Source: Phymatolithon calcareum (lineage: Eukaryota > Rhodophyta > Florideophyceae > Hapalidiales). Taken from it: a DNA stretch of 64,000 nt. Positions 21,551 through 33,340 of this stretch are shown here, piece by piece. A program made the position numbers and the translations under genes. The notes under the pieces are model-generated. The model worked only from the letters and a program-made list of their open reading frames with translations. It did no database searches and was not told where the DNA came from. The stretch spans positions 868,001 to 932,000 of the forward strand of contig OZ345353.1 in assembly GCA_977006965.1 (NCBI GenBank). Reading direction: 5' to 3'. The first letter of the stretch is position 1, and each line of letters starts with the position of its first letter.

Positions 21551-22290
21551 TTACCAATAAATCAGGTTACCTCCGTACCTTAATGGCGATTCCAGTGCGT
21601 GAGTGCGTGGTGTGTCTGCAGATTTCCCAGTCGTTATCGGAGTACGCTGTGAGCTCTCCATCTGCATCAAGGCTATAGTACAGTCTGGTGTTCCGTCGTC
21701 CGACCAGGTAGCGGGTAAGGTGCTTAGCGCGGCTTTTTGTCGCCTTGATGGGGAGTGGAGATGGCAGGCGAGCTTGGCGGTGATATAGGATATTTCGTAC
21801 ACAATCATGTTGGTGATGAAGCGTGTCGGGGTCTAGCGCAGGTTTTTCTTCCCGCTTTGATGTAAGGTCCGCTTTTCTGTCGTATGGGTGCTTTGCTGCA
21901 TTGGACTGCTCCGTGCCAAAATCGGAGAGGAGCTGGTTAATATACTTGTGGAAAGAGAGATTAATCCCGATCCCCATGAGCTGGGATATCTGACGTTTCT
22001 CAGTTACGTCCCATTGGCCCCGGATTTTAACCGCGATACGGTCGAGAAGGTGTGTGGAGGCGATTGTGATGATGATTTCATCAGTGTCTGCGAGCAGCAT
22101 GGTGATGGCGCCTGAGGTGGCATCCTCATAGAGGAGGGTGGCGCGCTCAGATTGAAGTTGATTCCAGCCCCAGCTTTTGAGGGAATCTTTTCGGTGGCCC
22201 TCCCAGGGGAGCTAATTTTTTCTCTTTTAACTAGGACAAGCTTTCCTAGTGCTGTGAAAGTTCCGTTGGCCTGGTGCGGCTGTCGCATGG
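21551..22290 (-). pseudogene. Copia RT C-terminal half and RNase H start
   Basis: The frame from 22100 has an RT thumb-type segment (DVTEKRQISQLMGIGINLSF, KYINQLLSDFG) and the RNase H entry KHLTRYLVGRRNTRLYY then GELTAYSDNDWEICRH. These correspond to the copia pattern YLKGT..GLxY / GYSDADWAGD. The YVDD catalytic motif is replaced by a divergent LLADTDE. Coding similarity resumes about 22230 with GKLVLVKREK (normally the start of RT). Motif A and the fingers between are therefore deleted. The end at 21551 cuts RNase H after NLIYW. Confidence 0.75.
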
Positions 22291-22435
22291 TGACCCGAAA
22301 GCGTGTATCTGCGGGAGCACGTGGATGGGCCCCGGGACGTCGACAGAACGAATATACTCCCCGTTCAAGACGGCGTGTGCATAGAAAGGTCGACGTGCAG
22401 TGTGTGAGCGGGATCTAAGTGCTTCCGAGCGTTCA

Positions 22436-22915
22436 TCAAGTCACTGCTAGTCCTGAAACGGGTGGACAGGCCGCTGATGTAGCTGTCGGATCCCGTTTTG
22501 TAGCGGTAAACCCAGTGTAATCGAACAGGTTCATCAGTTGGTAGGGCATCGACGAATGACTAGGCCCCGAGGCGTATACTGCGATCGTTGAAAGCGTCAT
22601 GAGCTTAAGCCAATTCTCGGGGGTGGGGCCACGTAGCGCATGCTTGATGGATCTCGGGTCTGGTGGCCGTAGATCGAGTCGCAGAAAAGCCTCTGAAACA
22701 GCTGCAGACGGTCGGCGGAACCTAAGTACAGGGCGCATGCTTCTTCTCCGTCGCAGCCTTGATGGTACTTGAGTTGACTGCTCGGGATCCGCGCTCCCCT
22801 GAGCACTGGGTTGCACTGGATAAAATTCCTTAGGGTTCATTTGATCGATTTCCGTGGCTTTCGCGTCAAGAGATCGAGTAGAACCGGCTTGATTCATCTG
22901 CGTGCTACGCGGCAC
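22436..22915 (-). pseudogene. Copia integrase-RT linker
   Basis: Contains PRSIKHALRGPTPENWLKLM, the signature ahead of the copia RT domain (the usual form is ALxGPxxxxWxxAM). The rest is low-complexity linker with stops on either side. Its position between the integrase and RT blocks agrees with copia order. Confidence 0.6.
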
Positions 22916-23072
22916 AAGATCAGCGACACATGCGGTAGACAGTGCATTTGTTTTTGGATCGACTAACTCGTTTAGAGACCTGAGATATCATCGAAGATGA
23001 CCGCGAGCTTCGAGTGCGTAAGTCTCGTTTCTTATTTAGGACAAAACCGTGAGTCCGAAGAGAAAGGAAGCG

Positions 23073-23828
23073 TTAAATTCGCGCTGGAAGAGAGCGGAAG
23101 AGAATAGCAATGGGCGGCAGGACACTGCTCGTCTTGGGAATGAGGCTGAGCTTATCGGTACAGTTTCGAATTTGCGTGGCTCCAAGACCGCTGGGGAGGC
23201 CGCTGGTTTGCAACTGCGCTCTCGCGCACGGCTTGAGAACACCGATTGCGCTTTCAACCTGTCCATTCATGTGTAGCGAGTTAGGAACGGCAGTTCTGAT
23301 GATTGCGCCTGTGGAGTCTGCGAAACGACGTGGTGCTCCAGATAACAGCTCTGGAGCTCGGTCCAAGTTTATACGGAGTATTGGTCTGTGCGATGGAATC
23401 TGAAGTTGTCCGAATAAACGTACGAGCGCGGGAACGGCAGCTGCTTTCTTTGCTGTGGGCAGTGCGCTTACGTGGCCGGACGCCTTGTCCACTGCGACTG
23501 TGAAATACTTGTTGCCCTTTACGAAGCGCGAGAGCGGGCCTGCTGTATCAAGGCTGACTTTTACCAGTGGAGGTAGATTTGATTCTGAAAGGCGGTGGGG
23601 CTGACGCCTGAGCTTGGCGCAGTTATACGGCTCGCAGGAGCTTGCTGCTTTCGAAGGGTTGAAGACTGACTCGAGAGTCGGGAAGGCCTGGACGAGCCTC
23701 TTGAGCGCGTCGGAGTGAACGTGTACAAATGTCTCGTGGAGCGTGGCAAGCTTTCCCAGAATCATGAAGCGCGGTTGCGGGGTGGTAATCATGGCAAAGG
23801 ACGGAGGGGGGATGTCGAACTCATACAC
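23073..23828 (-). pseudogene. Copia integrase, degenerate
   Basis: A pre-integrase Zn-like region (H..H, then SSCEPYNCAKLRRQPH) precedes the catalytic core. The first Asp is in VKVSLDTAGPLSR, followed by NKYFTVAVDKASGHV. The second Asp is in RINLDRAPELLS. The Glu is in AVPNSLHMNGQVESAIGVLK, where NGQVE matches NGxAE. D, D and E are all visible, but the frame is closed by stops on both sides. Function in a live element would be cDNA integration. Confidence 0.8.
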
Positions 23829-24669
23829 GTGGTCGCGAAAAGTCTCGGTTGCGACAGACTTGGCGGGATCCCTTGAAGCGCTACGGAGGACAAAGAATCA
23901 GTTCTTTCGAATTAAGATATCGAGCTACTCTACAAGGCGTGCGGCAGGAATAAGATCCCTGGGGAGGCTGAGCACGTGGAAGGCGTTGCGTAGTGTAAGT
24001 GCTCTGCGAGCAGTGCGCAATAGGATATCACACAGAACGCATGCCTTCATAAAAGCCCTATTTGTGAGTCCGGAACTGTTTAGCCCCATCGAACAGTGAT
24101 TAGAACGGCGGCTGCGTGTTGCTGGATGTAGAGGTGCTGATTGTGTGTGACAGTTGTAGATCGATGATTTTTGACAAGTCCTTGCTTGTCAAGTTTAATG
24201 ATAGTGCTGCTACTTACACTACTTCTGGATTCATAGAATCAAGTAGACGAGCCAGCGGTGCATCTCGATTCGTATTGCATATGAAACGGATGATGATGTG
24301 TCTGCGCAAATGCGCGCGACTATCACGTAGAGAATGCATACAAAGTCTTGACAAGAGATTTAAACAGAACCATTGATTACTGGAAGAGAAACAATTTCTT
24401 GTATTGTACCCATATGGGTAACAGTAATGTGCTTTACCATGAGTTGCGCCCAAAAACGGATGCAAAGGAAATACTGTTCCTCTTGGGTGACACCTTGAAA
24501 AATGATGAGTGTAGCAATGACAAATGAAACATCTGAAGGGTGAACATACGTAAAAAGCGTATGAGCAGAGGAGCGAGGTGAACTTCTTGATCCACGGTAG
24601 GAAAGCTCAAATTGAGCTTGAATTCAACCGGTATGGCGGAGTGAGACGATGAATTGAAAGGATATCAGA

Positions 24670-25143
24670 TTAACGTGTCCGAGACTCACCAAACTTGTAT
24701 GAAGGTCCGCACGAGTGAGAAGAGTGTCTTTCGAAACAGGATCCAGGAGCGTGGTTGTGCTTCCTCACTATCGGCAAGGCGTATTGGCCGGAAAAAGAAT
24801 AGAATTTTGTTAAAAGCGGCTGCGCTGTGAAGGCAGTGATGGGAGTCTGCTGTATCGAGAACGGGAGGGCAAGAAGAGGAGGACTGGTCAGTGTTTGTCT
24901 CGGTAGCGTTCGAATGAAGATAGAGAATCGAGCCGGCATTTGAATTGAGCGGAGATGTGCCTTCATCGCCGGAAGCTGCAGCTGTGGGCCTGTTTGCTGT
25001 GCTGCCGGCTGGTGGCGGCGCTTTCCGCCGCAGTTTTCGTGATTTTCCATCATGCCGTGGATGCATTTGTACTCTTTTCTTGAAGTGTCAAAGGGCTTTC
25101 CACCATACTTGGCCGCTCTGATTTTGACCGTGTCCGGGCGCAC
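24670..25143 (-). pseudogene. Copia gag C-terminal region with zinc-knuckle-like motif
   Basis: The start of the frame carries KEYKCIHGMMENHENCGGK, a C-x-H-x-H-x-C variant like the copia gag nucleocapsid knuckle (C..HG..NH...C). The following residues are low complexity and uncertain. A second overlapping frame is probably a shadow. Confidence 0.5.
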
Positions 25144-25294
25144 ATGGCCCTTGCTTCTGATGACTGTGGATTTGTGGATGAGTTCCTGGATTATGGAAGT
25201 AATTCGGGAACTGTGTCTTCTCTAACGAGTTTAGCAGGAAAGAGCTTAAATTGAAACTTGAGGACGCGGGCTTTGACCGTGGCCGGCAGGACGG

Positions 25295-25774
25295 CTAGAT
25301 GGTGAATGAGCAAGAATTTCTTTTGCTGAGGCTAAATATTTTTCTGGATCCTCCTGAACGATTCGCGGCGTGACGGGTGTCGTGTTTGTTTACGTATTTC
25401 GATGGTGTTTGGTAGGAATAAAACGGATGTATGGCGTGACGGCGAGCCACTTTGAGGCCGTCTTTCTTAGTGACTATGGAATTGAGAGCATTCCACACTT
25501 GGAGTGCAGATTTTCCTAGCAGCTGGGGTAGGAATGAGGGGTGCGCAGTGAAGGCCAGAAAAGTCTTCAGTCGCGCTGCGAGTGCGATTTCTGTGTTGTT
25601 TTCTGTCCCGGGTTCTTCTCGAAGTAGGCGCTGAGCACTATAGCCTTCGGCCATATCCTCCGCAAGGAAGTGCCATTGGGGAAATTTGGTGCCATCGGTT
25701 TTAGGTATAAGCATTCCGGTTCGATCCCACTGGCGAGAGTAGGCTTGAGCGGATGGGTTCATTAGGTCACCCAT
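25295..25774 (-). pseudogene. Copia gag N-terminal region
   Basis: GTKFPQWHFLAEDMAEGYSA followed by LLGKSALQVWNALNSIV resembles the copia gag (UBN2/DUF4219-like) pattern of a tryptophan-bearing start and a WxxL segment. The frame breaks after about 120 residues. ATG 25774 is a plausible gag start. Confidence 0.6.
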
Positions 25775-25799
25775 CGCGAACAGATGGCGAGTTAATGTG

Positions 25800-26209
25800 G
25801 TACATCTACCTCAGCGGTCGCCTCGGTAGATGATACTGTAGAGGATGGGCTGCTGATGAGTCAGAGTCGTTTGGCATCTCGCGGTAGTTAGGTGGTGATT
25901 GTCTAGGGTGGCTCTAAGGCCGCCCTAGTGGGTTGGGAGGGTTAGAAGTCGTGTTGCGTGAGAGACTTCGATACTCTCAAAGGCCCATAACATGGTGGCT
26001 TCGTAACTCTGGTGTTTAGTATTGGATATCCTACGGTCTCCTGCTTGTAGTGTGTGGCGTGCGGAGAAACCGGGAATCACTCTAAGCACTCGGGACAGCT
26101 GGCGTATTGCCGCTGGGTACTGCGACTAGCTCCGTGGCGCTCTGTAAGCGACCTACCGCACGCGAGTTATCGCGAGTGTCAACGCTTATGCTGTGAAGCT
26201 GTCAACTAC
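25800..26209. other. Possible copia LTR or flank, unresolved
   Basis: No open frame of interest. It lies just upstream of copia gag, where a 5' LTR and leader would be expected. No second copy exists in this window to define LTR ends, and I see no convincing primer-binding site. Confidence 0.3.
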
Positions 26210-26741
26210 GAAGGGCAGTAAAAATCCAGTTGGCACAGAATTAATCAGAACAATGAGTTAAACACAGACATCAACTATCACTCTACTTGCGATTAGTCTA
26301 GTGGCAGATAGTGCCCACCTTTTTTGCAGGATGTGCAATCGATCCCTTCCGTCTTTATTTCAGACGCGATCTTAATCGCATTCGAGAGATCAGAAGACCG
26401 CGCACTGGATCGCTCTCTAAGCGAGACATATATTCTAATGTCTAAACAATCTCTCTTGGAGAAGGAAAAACGAGATTGTAGAGCACCGTCGACGCAATCC
26501 AGGAGACCTGCCCCGAGAACACGAAATAGTAGTGTGGGCAATGCGATTTAGCAGTATTATAAGCGTCTCAGGTGCTTAATTGACAAAGAGAGCTTGTCTT
26601 AAACTGACATCCCTTCATGCATCCTAATCGCATTCGCTGAAAAAAAGAGATATCGCCTAAGACACACAAAACCTTGGAAGCATGTCAACCAAGAAGAGCA
26701 ACACAAAAGTCACGAGACATATCGAACGTATCTTTGGGCAG
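26210..26741 (+). repeat. Dispersed repeat R, copy 2
   Basis: Mate of 1279-1849, with the same anchor order and similar length. The copies diverge after the short ATGTCAACCAAGAAGAG frame, near 26741 here and near 1849 in copy 1. No target duplication found. Confidence 0.65.
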
Positions 26742-28134
26742 TCTCCCCGGGTCTCCGTCTTACGCTTCGACATAGCTAGTCGATCGTTCCCCGGACCGGG
26801 CTCGCTCACTTCACCTCCGACTCTTCACACCGTAGAGCTACCTCTAACCCCGTATCTTGGTCTACGGGTTTTACCCACGTGATCCCCGAACCAGTAGGGC
26901 TGTCAGCCCTCCCTGACTGGTACGCTTGCACTCGAGGCGACTGCGCGCCTGTGCCGGCCCTACGCTACCACCTTCGAACCGCTGTGATCTAGATTCCTTC
27001 ATTCGTTACGCATCTGCAACGGACACTTCCATGGCTGCTCTGTATCATAATCTGCATCGCTATTTTGATTTCGCCACTGTCAACCTGTCATCGCCATGGA
27101 CGCTTGGAATCTGAACGGTCCTTAAAGTGGACAGCTCTTCGCTGTTAGCGCCCACGACATTGTGAATTTAGCATTTTGGATCAAGAAGGCCACGACAATT
27201 AGGTCTGGTGTATGTCTCATTTGCATGCTACAATTGAAAACGCTCCTGAAACGCGAACATCAAAAAATCTGTTTGCACTACTTCATGCAGATTCATGATT
27301 TGATTCGGCTCGTACAGAGTGACAAATTGCGGTAAATCGGGTTTTTGAGCTTTGGAGAACCGAGAAAGTGTAACACTTTAGTTTGTATTGAGTAGAAAGA
27401 GCTGACTTTAGAGTACTATTGGATTCGAAAAGTGCTGCGACACCAAATTCCGCATTATAATACCGGTTAGTTGTCCAGGTCTGTATCAGGAATGGGATAG
27501 TGTATCGAAAAGTCGAGCAAGGCGAGGTCGTCGAGCGGCTTTATTGGGACGAAGATCTGAAAAACATGCAGCTCAATGCGGTTCTTTTCCATCAGTTTGA
27601 AATCTGTTTCGGATTATTTCAAAGCCGCCATACGGATTTTTGGATTCAGTTCGAGACCAGGCTCTCGATAACACTTTCTTACAGGGAAAAAGAGCACAGC
27701 CGAATGAAAACTACTCTGATAGCATTAACGTGCGATCATTTTGGCAACACCACTTGCGCACAGTCCATGGAAATATTCCGCCACAGAGTAACACGGAAGT
27801 ATTTCTTTCCCCTCAGGAATCTCTACTGCCTCGATCAGCACGACAAGTGGACCCTTCACACCTTCGAAACAACAATATCATTCCACATGGCAATCCTATT
27901 CAACCACTACTGCCGCTGTCCAGTGCCCCGCTCTCCAATATCGTGCAAAGGAGAATAAATAGCGCCAGCGGAAGAGTCTTGAACGTTGAACAAATCAAGC
28001 GGAAAATTTCATCATACCGCACGCCAAATGATACCAGACGCAGATCAGAATTATTAAAAGCTCAACGCTGTTGCCCTGGCAGCGCAGAATTCAGAAAATA
28101 ATTTTCTGCCACCAGTTCGTACTAATTAGCACTT
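26742..28134. other. Degenerate region, possible frameshifted coding remnant
   Basis: 27500-27958 (152 codons from GTG) and 27640-28101 (153 codons, S/P/N/R-rich, with VQRRINSASGRVLNVEQIKR) overlap in different frames. They could be two halves of one decayed gene with a shift near 27650. No domain is recognised, and I do not call a product. The rest shows nothing. Confidence 0.3.
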
Positions 28135-28148
28135 GGAAGATCGAGACG

Positions 28149-28921
28149 GAGAAGGGTTTGACCGGACCGAACGGACCACAAACGAAAAAAGACAAGTTTC
28201 CGGCGCGGGCGCGGGCGCCCGCGCCGGCGCAAGTGGCCGCAGCGATAAAGCTGCACAAAGCGCTCCTTCCGACGGTAATCCCGCCGGAAATGGCGGACGC
28301 GATCGTGAACGCGCACTCCAGGGACTTGGCGAATCGAGAACTTGCCACACTTGAAATGCCAAGACCCAAGCCCGCCGTTGCAAGATTTCGAGAAAATCTT
28401 GCGAATTTAAGCGGATTTGATACAGGCCGGCTATCATACCGGTCCGGCCCGTTCACCTGTGCGTCACAGATAGGAACCAAGAGCTCAGTCAGGAATTTTT
28501 CCCCGCTACAGTGCAGGGTTTTTTTGAACTTGCAAGAGCTGTGATCCGGCCTCCCCATGGGAGAAGACTATCACCTTCTGGTAGTATGGTAGTACATGGA
28601 TTCCGCCCTGAGTGGTGTGCCGCAACGCTCAAGGAAGCTGGGAGAGAAGACAGAAGAAGATGAAAGAAGGCAGCGAGATGACTAGCTACCGTGAGCGTCC
28701 TAAATGGTTTCCAACCCGGGGCATCCCTTTGAAGGACGGCGACTGAAGATTGGCTATGTAGCGATATAGATGTTAAGCTTCCCCAAGGTCTGCACATTGT
28801 GCAGCTTGGGCAGCTGTTGTGACATCAAGTACCACTCGTATCTGTTAAGTCTACTGGAGCCGTAAGGATGTGGAGTTGTTTACCAGCTCTGATAAATCCC
28901 GCAATAAAAGAAAGAAAGAAA
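28149..28921 (+). mobile_element. X retroelement copy 2, 773 bp with extended 5' part
   Basis: It is flanked by the 14-bp duplication GGAAGATCGAGACG (28135-28148 and 28922-28935). The last ~279 bp (from 28643) match copy 1 with no difference seen by eye, including the AATAAAAGAAAG tail. The first ~494 bp are absent from the other copies. So either X is longer than its other copies show, or this insertion is a chimera of two RNAs joined at 28643. The 5' part is markedly GC-rich near 28200-28320. Confidence 0.85.
28152..28544 (+). CDS. Open frame in 5' part of X copy 2 (unknown protein fragment)
   Basis: About 130 codons stay open from the insertion start to a stop at 28544. The frame reads GLTGPNGPQTKKDKFPARAR and then LHKALLPTVIPPEMADAIVN and SLxxANREL-like helices. 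Base composition and amino-acid makeup differ from neighbouring repeats, which favours real coding origin. It has no start codon of its own in the insertion. It may be element ORF sequence or a 5' part captured from a host mRNA. No family recognised. Confidence 0.35.
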   Translation, partial: KGLTGPNGPQTKKDKFPARARAPAPAQVAAAIKLHKALLPTVIPPEMADAIVNAHSRDLANRELATLEMPRPKPAVARFRENLANLSGFDTGRLSYRSGPFTCASQIGTKSSVRNFSPLQCRVFLNLQEL

Positions 28922-28935
28922 GGAAGATCGAGACG

Positions 28936-30479
28936 AGGTACCTTCTGCATCCGTGCAGTGAGAGGATGAACAACGCGAGAGAGTATCAAATCCACAAACC
29001 ACATCCCAAGTACAGCCCATTCTGCCGCCTTCCCGAGAATCGAAGTCATTTACGAAAGAGTTTACAGTGCCGTTACACCTTTGCAAGTAAACGGGGGCCG
29101 TAGAGCGTCATTGCAAAGTTTATGCGATAATTTTTAAGCCATGGCAAGAGCTCTAAATGCGGTACGTGAGGCTAGGAAAAACCAGAACAAGCAGATAATG
29201 GGACTTCTGACACAATTTCTTGATGGAAATATGCTGCAAGAAGAGCTTCTCCAGGATGCCTAAGCTGCCGTGCAAAGCGGAGGACCAAGCGGATTGTCCA
29301 CACAGAGAGACCTAACTTTGGATCAGAAAAACAAGTTATACTTTGTAAGCAGCACCAATCGAGTTACAAATTTTCTAATTCCAAACTGTGGAACTTTTCC
29401 AGGACTATATCAAAATGCGAGCTGGGCAAGAATTCCTCCGGCAAAGATCCGGATCGGATCTATCTTCCCCCTTCAGCAAAATATTGTGTCCGATTTTTGT
29501 TGAAGCAGTTCATTTCGCAATGGAAGGTCAGTCTTTCATGTACGAAGTAGATCTTTTGATTCAATCAAAAAGCAGGCAGAACACTGATTGCTAGTGCAAT
29601 GTCTAGGGCACAGAGCAGAGTTCTTGACAGCATTTTCATCTGCCGTAGTACTCACTTCTGAGTTTTCTCCATCGTTTTTTCTGTTTTCTTTTGCGAGAGC
29701 GCTAATCGCACCAAATTTCTTCCTCAAGAGTGAACGCATTTCTTGTGCGGACTTCTAGTTCTTTCCCGACCAACCCCGCACGGCCACCAGATGAGTCCCA
29801 AAAGAAAAAGTGTGTACAAGATCAATTGGAATCACTTCACTACTTGACGAATTCTGAGTTCGATATGGCATGGGCAAGGGCAAGTCACGCCGCATCATGT
29901 GCTGCGCTTACGGCAATGAAGGCTGTGATTAGTCGCACATACATGAGCATGCGTTTGTCAGAATGAAGGCTTATTCTTTTCCTATTTCGAACGCAGCGGA
30001 CTAATGTTGCTTTTTCTCTGTTTTACATCCATCTGTCTGAGAGTATTACAATTTACTTGTGAAATATTGCCTGTATGAGCACAGGATCTCTGAATTGGGG
30101 CATACCGCATTTTGGGCCCAAGAGGCTATGGCTCTGGGCAGAATGCTCTTAGAGAGGTCTCCTGAAACCGGAGAAGAGTAGTTTTTCCAGGGTGAACACG
30201 AATCTCACTACTACAAGGAGGGGAAAATCCGAACTGCACGTCGCTTAACACCGGCGTAAACAGCCCGCTGTTATGTGCTGGTCGTTGTTCCCGTTCAGGA
30301 ACAAGTTCGCATGTGATTTACGCTTTCAAATCGTATAGAATAGATAAAGTTAGTTATCAATGTCCATGATATAGTTTCGAACTAACCTGAGGATAAACCC
30401 AAACTGTTTCGCAAAGTACTTCCAATTCTAAAATCATTTCGAAATTTTTTTAAAATTTTTCCCAACAGTCCTCATTTAG
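28936..30479. other. No gene recognised
   Basis: A 41-codon frame at about 29140 (MARALNAVREARKNQNKQIM...) and frames at 29270-29503 and 29730-29966 read like coding fragments but have no motif to support a call. They may be pieces of one decayed gene. Confidence 0.3.
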
Positions 30480-31350
30480 GCCGAGTGCGTTTATTGTTCT
30501 TGCGCCATGGGCAAGCATTCAAGATTCGTATAGCCCATGGGCCAACAGGAATAGACCAGAATTTGTCGCTCGACACATATTTTCGTTCCATAGGAGCTGG
30601 AGTTATTCCTGTGATGATTGGTCCGCTCGATCGTTACGGACAACCTCTCGACGAAGGACAGCTACAGGTGGAGTAGACGAAAAGAATCGCTCTCAAGAGA
30701 ATTACTCAAATGGATACGTGGGTGGACTCTCGCGTTCAGCGGAGATGCGCTTGGAGGATTACGGACCGCCGCTGGGGCTGGCTAAGATATGTTTTACGCA
30801 TGAATGAGAAGAGGCTTGTCCGCAAGAGAATGCTAAAATGCGCAACCAGAATATACTCCTTCAATCATCGCTGTGCACCTGTGGGAGATTTTAGTACAAA
30901 TAGCTCGACTTGTTGCCCTAGGATAGCGAGAGATGGGAGAAGAACCAGAGCATAACGCTACACACAACAGCACACGAAACAATAGTGAGGACATCAACCG
31001 TCCTCATGGGCACTCTTTTCCCGATAAAATAACCCGCACAGACGACTTTACTGTGCGGGGTGCCCTCCAGAGTGCTTTCTAGACACTCACTACCAACGCA
31101 CTACCAACGCGTACGTTACAATAGCTTCGTAAATTTTCGAATAACAAAATCCAGCTTCACGGCCACTGTATATGTCACTCAAAAATGGGCTCATCCAACC
31201 AAGTTTGACGTATAAAGGCGGTCCCGTAAGGAAGTTGCCTATCCCCAACGGCCCTATTAGATATCATTTCGCCAATAAAGGACTCGACTTGCTGAGTGCT
31301 GACAGAGAAAAGCAATGTCATAATACCACGGGTGCTTCGTGGTTATAATA
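30480..31350 (+). mobile_element. LINE-E remnant, copy 2
   Basis: 30755-30850 encodes WRITDRRWGWLRYVLRMNEK followed by RLVRKRMLKCA, the same C-terminal block as at 8162. Flanking blocks (GGTGGAGTAGACG, CTCTCAAG; then 31120-31345) are shared with copy 1. The coding sequence is broken soon after. Boundaries are approximate. Confidence 0.6.
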
Positions 31351-32783
31351 GTGAATATGGCAAACTATGTCGATTAGTCACTGGGAGTGGAAAGATAAGG
31401 TTGAGTTTATCTTGAAAAGGGGTGATATCTCTCCAGGCGATGATGAGATGCTTCAGTCTAAGATTTGATCAGGATCGCCGCTTAAATAAAGCAGGGGTGA
31501 GAAATTGTACACCCTGTAAAAGGGGGGGAGTACTAATCGACGCTGGATTAATAATCGCAATTTGTCGTTATGTCATCACTGAGAGTTTAAGTGTCCCTCA
31601 TTACACTCGTACAGCATTGCGTGTCTGCAGTAGTCATTTTAGTTATTTCCTTATTAAGGACATACACTCCGATCTTAGATTTTCACTTTTCTTTTTTATG
31701 ACCTTGGGAATCTGGGAAGCTCATTGGGCACTTTCTGTTATGGCAGTACATAAGTGGCTAAGGAGAAACAAAAGTCCTCGCGCAGTGGAAAATTTTTCTA
31801 GAAATCCTCAGCAGAGGGTTCCTTGTAAAATCGGGACAGCTCCTTAATCGTGCAGTTTAAGATTCCTTCCTGATCCGTTCTTCGCATTTCGAAAACTGTT
31901 ATAGAGATTCAAGAACGTATGTTACGCAAAAACTAAAAAAAATAAAGAAAAGTGATGAAATAAGGAGTTTAGAGCACTATTCGTAATTCTGATCTTGAAA
32001 AAGAATCGCCCACAAAGATGGACAATTATCTCGAAAAGGACACTTTTAATTTCTTATTGCCTCGGTCAAAAGTTTCGAATGTTTGTAGACTACAACAGGA
32101 ATACCGCAAATTTAGTAAAATTGAACGTCTAGGTGGCGAAAAAGTTCGTGCCGCGAGACCAATTTCTTAAATCGGCAAAGGAACAGGCGAAAAATATAGT
32201 AAAATTCACGTTGCGCCCCGACGAGAAGCTGAAACTGTTTGAAGGAAACACAGTAAGCATTTTTCTGTAATAATTGATTGGAGCCGAACATTGGAACCTT
32301 TTGCTGACTTCATATTTGAAAATATTTCACTTGTTTCTAGACATTTTCTTGAAACTGGATGCAGTCCCGTCGGTGCAAACCATATAATTAAAATTTTCAT
32401 CCAGTTTATGAGCATTGCTTTGGCCAGTGAGAGGTCTTCAAAGATGGGGAAGTAGGTCCTTAAATATAAAGGAAACGTTCATGATATTACGCCATAACCG
32501 AAATACGTCCATATGTGAGGCAAAGCCCTTTGCGACGGGGAATATCGTAGACGTCGACGATGAATCAATTAGTTTGTAGACATTGTTGTCGTTTGGTGAA
32601 GCAAGAAAAGTACCTAACTTCACTTGAGGGAAGTGCAAAACAAATGTGGAGATCGATATCATCCTGAACCATACGGAATAAGGGGATCAGCTCAGAGTAG
32701 AGTGATGAGAGTGTGGTAGACCCCGACAGTTTTATCCCGGTCTTCTGCACAGCAATCCAGAAACATTATCAGACGTCAAACGC
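31351..32783. other. No gene recognised
   Basis: AT-rich stretch. A 141-codon frame at 31422-31847 lacks recognisable domains. It ends at the target duplication of the LINE-B copy. Confidence 0.35.
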
Positions 32784-33037
32784 TTATCCAATCCCGTCCC
32801 CCATGGTGAGATACAAGCAACTCGAGGTTCAGTATATATGTGGTAGATTTCCGCATGCGTCCAAAACAAGCATGGCAGAAAGATTCGGAAACAAAGCTTG
32901 GCAGCCTATGGAGTCTCAAGAATGCACACTTTAGTATACGAACATGAAGAAGAAAGCTAAGTGGACACAGAAAAAGTTCTGGATGAGCCTTTGCTACTCC
33001 GAAAGACCCTCAAGAAGTGGATGAAAAACGAAGAAAG

Positions 33038-33340
33038 TGTTGTCCAGAGGTCGAATTGGAGAGCAGACACTGAGTCCGGGAGGCGAGAAGCGTTAATCAG
33101 ATGCTTGCATCTACTTTTATTTCAGCCACCAGATGGGGCGGCTCGTATGCCTGTGCGCTGGTTTCTGCACGACACACGAGTATGCACAGTGTAGACTAAC
33201 TTCTGAGATGATTTCGGGGCGTTCCCACATTTGGGCACGCATCCCAAATCAGGAATATTACGTTGCTCTCTCAGAATCAACCTAGCTTACATTGCAGAGA
33301 TTCATTCAAGGTGAACAATACCTATCGTGTCTGCACGACA
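33038..33340 (-). repeat. Gypsy LTR (3' LTR on the minus strand)
   Basis: It runs from TGTTGTCCAGAGG to TGCACGACA on the plus strand (TG...CA ends). It matches 35985-36288 with roughly 15-20 differences by eye, implying the insertion is not brand new. Purine-rich AACGGAGAGA just inside (minus strand) is a candidate polypurine tract. Confidence 0.92.

Larger units (their letters stand above)
21551..25790 (-). mobile_element. Ty1/copia retrotransposon, defective
   Basis: Gag, zinc-knuckle, integrase and RT/RNase H remnants appear in the order of a copia element on the minus strand (gag right, RNase H left). There are multiple stops and frameshifts, a missing first half of RT, and a 3' end lost at the X copy. 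I could not recognise LTRs. The 5' LTR, if present, should lie in 25800-26205. Confidence 0.85.

Noticed and set aside
25715-25740. GGTTCGATCCC resembling a Pol III box B
   Set aside because: It lies in copia gag coding sequence and has no matching box A.
28071-28148. Upstream extension of the X open frame
   Set aside because: It crosses the 14-bp target duplication, so it joins unrelated sequence.
31422-31847. 141-codon plus frame as a gene
   Set aside because: No motif, and surrounded by LINE remnants and AT-rich DNA.
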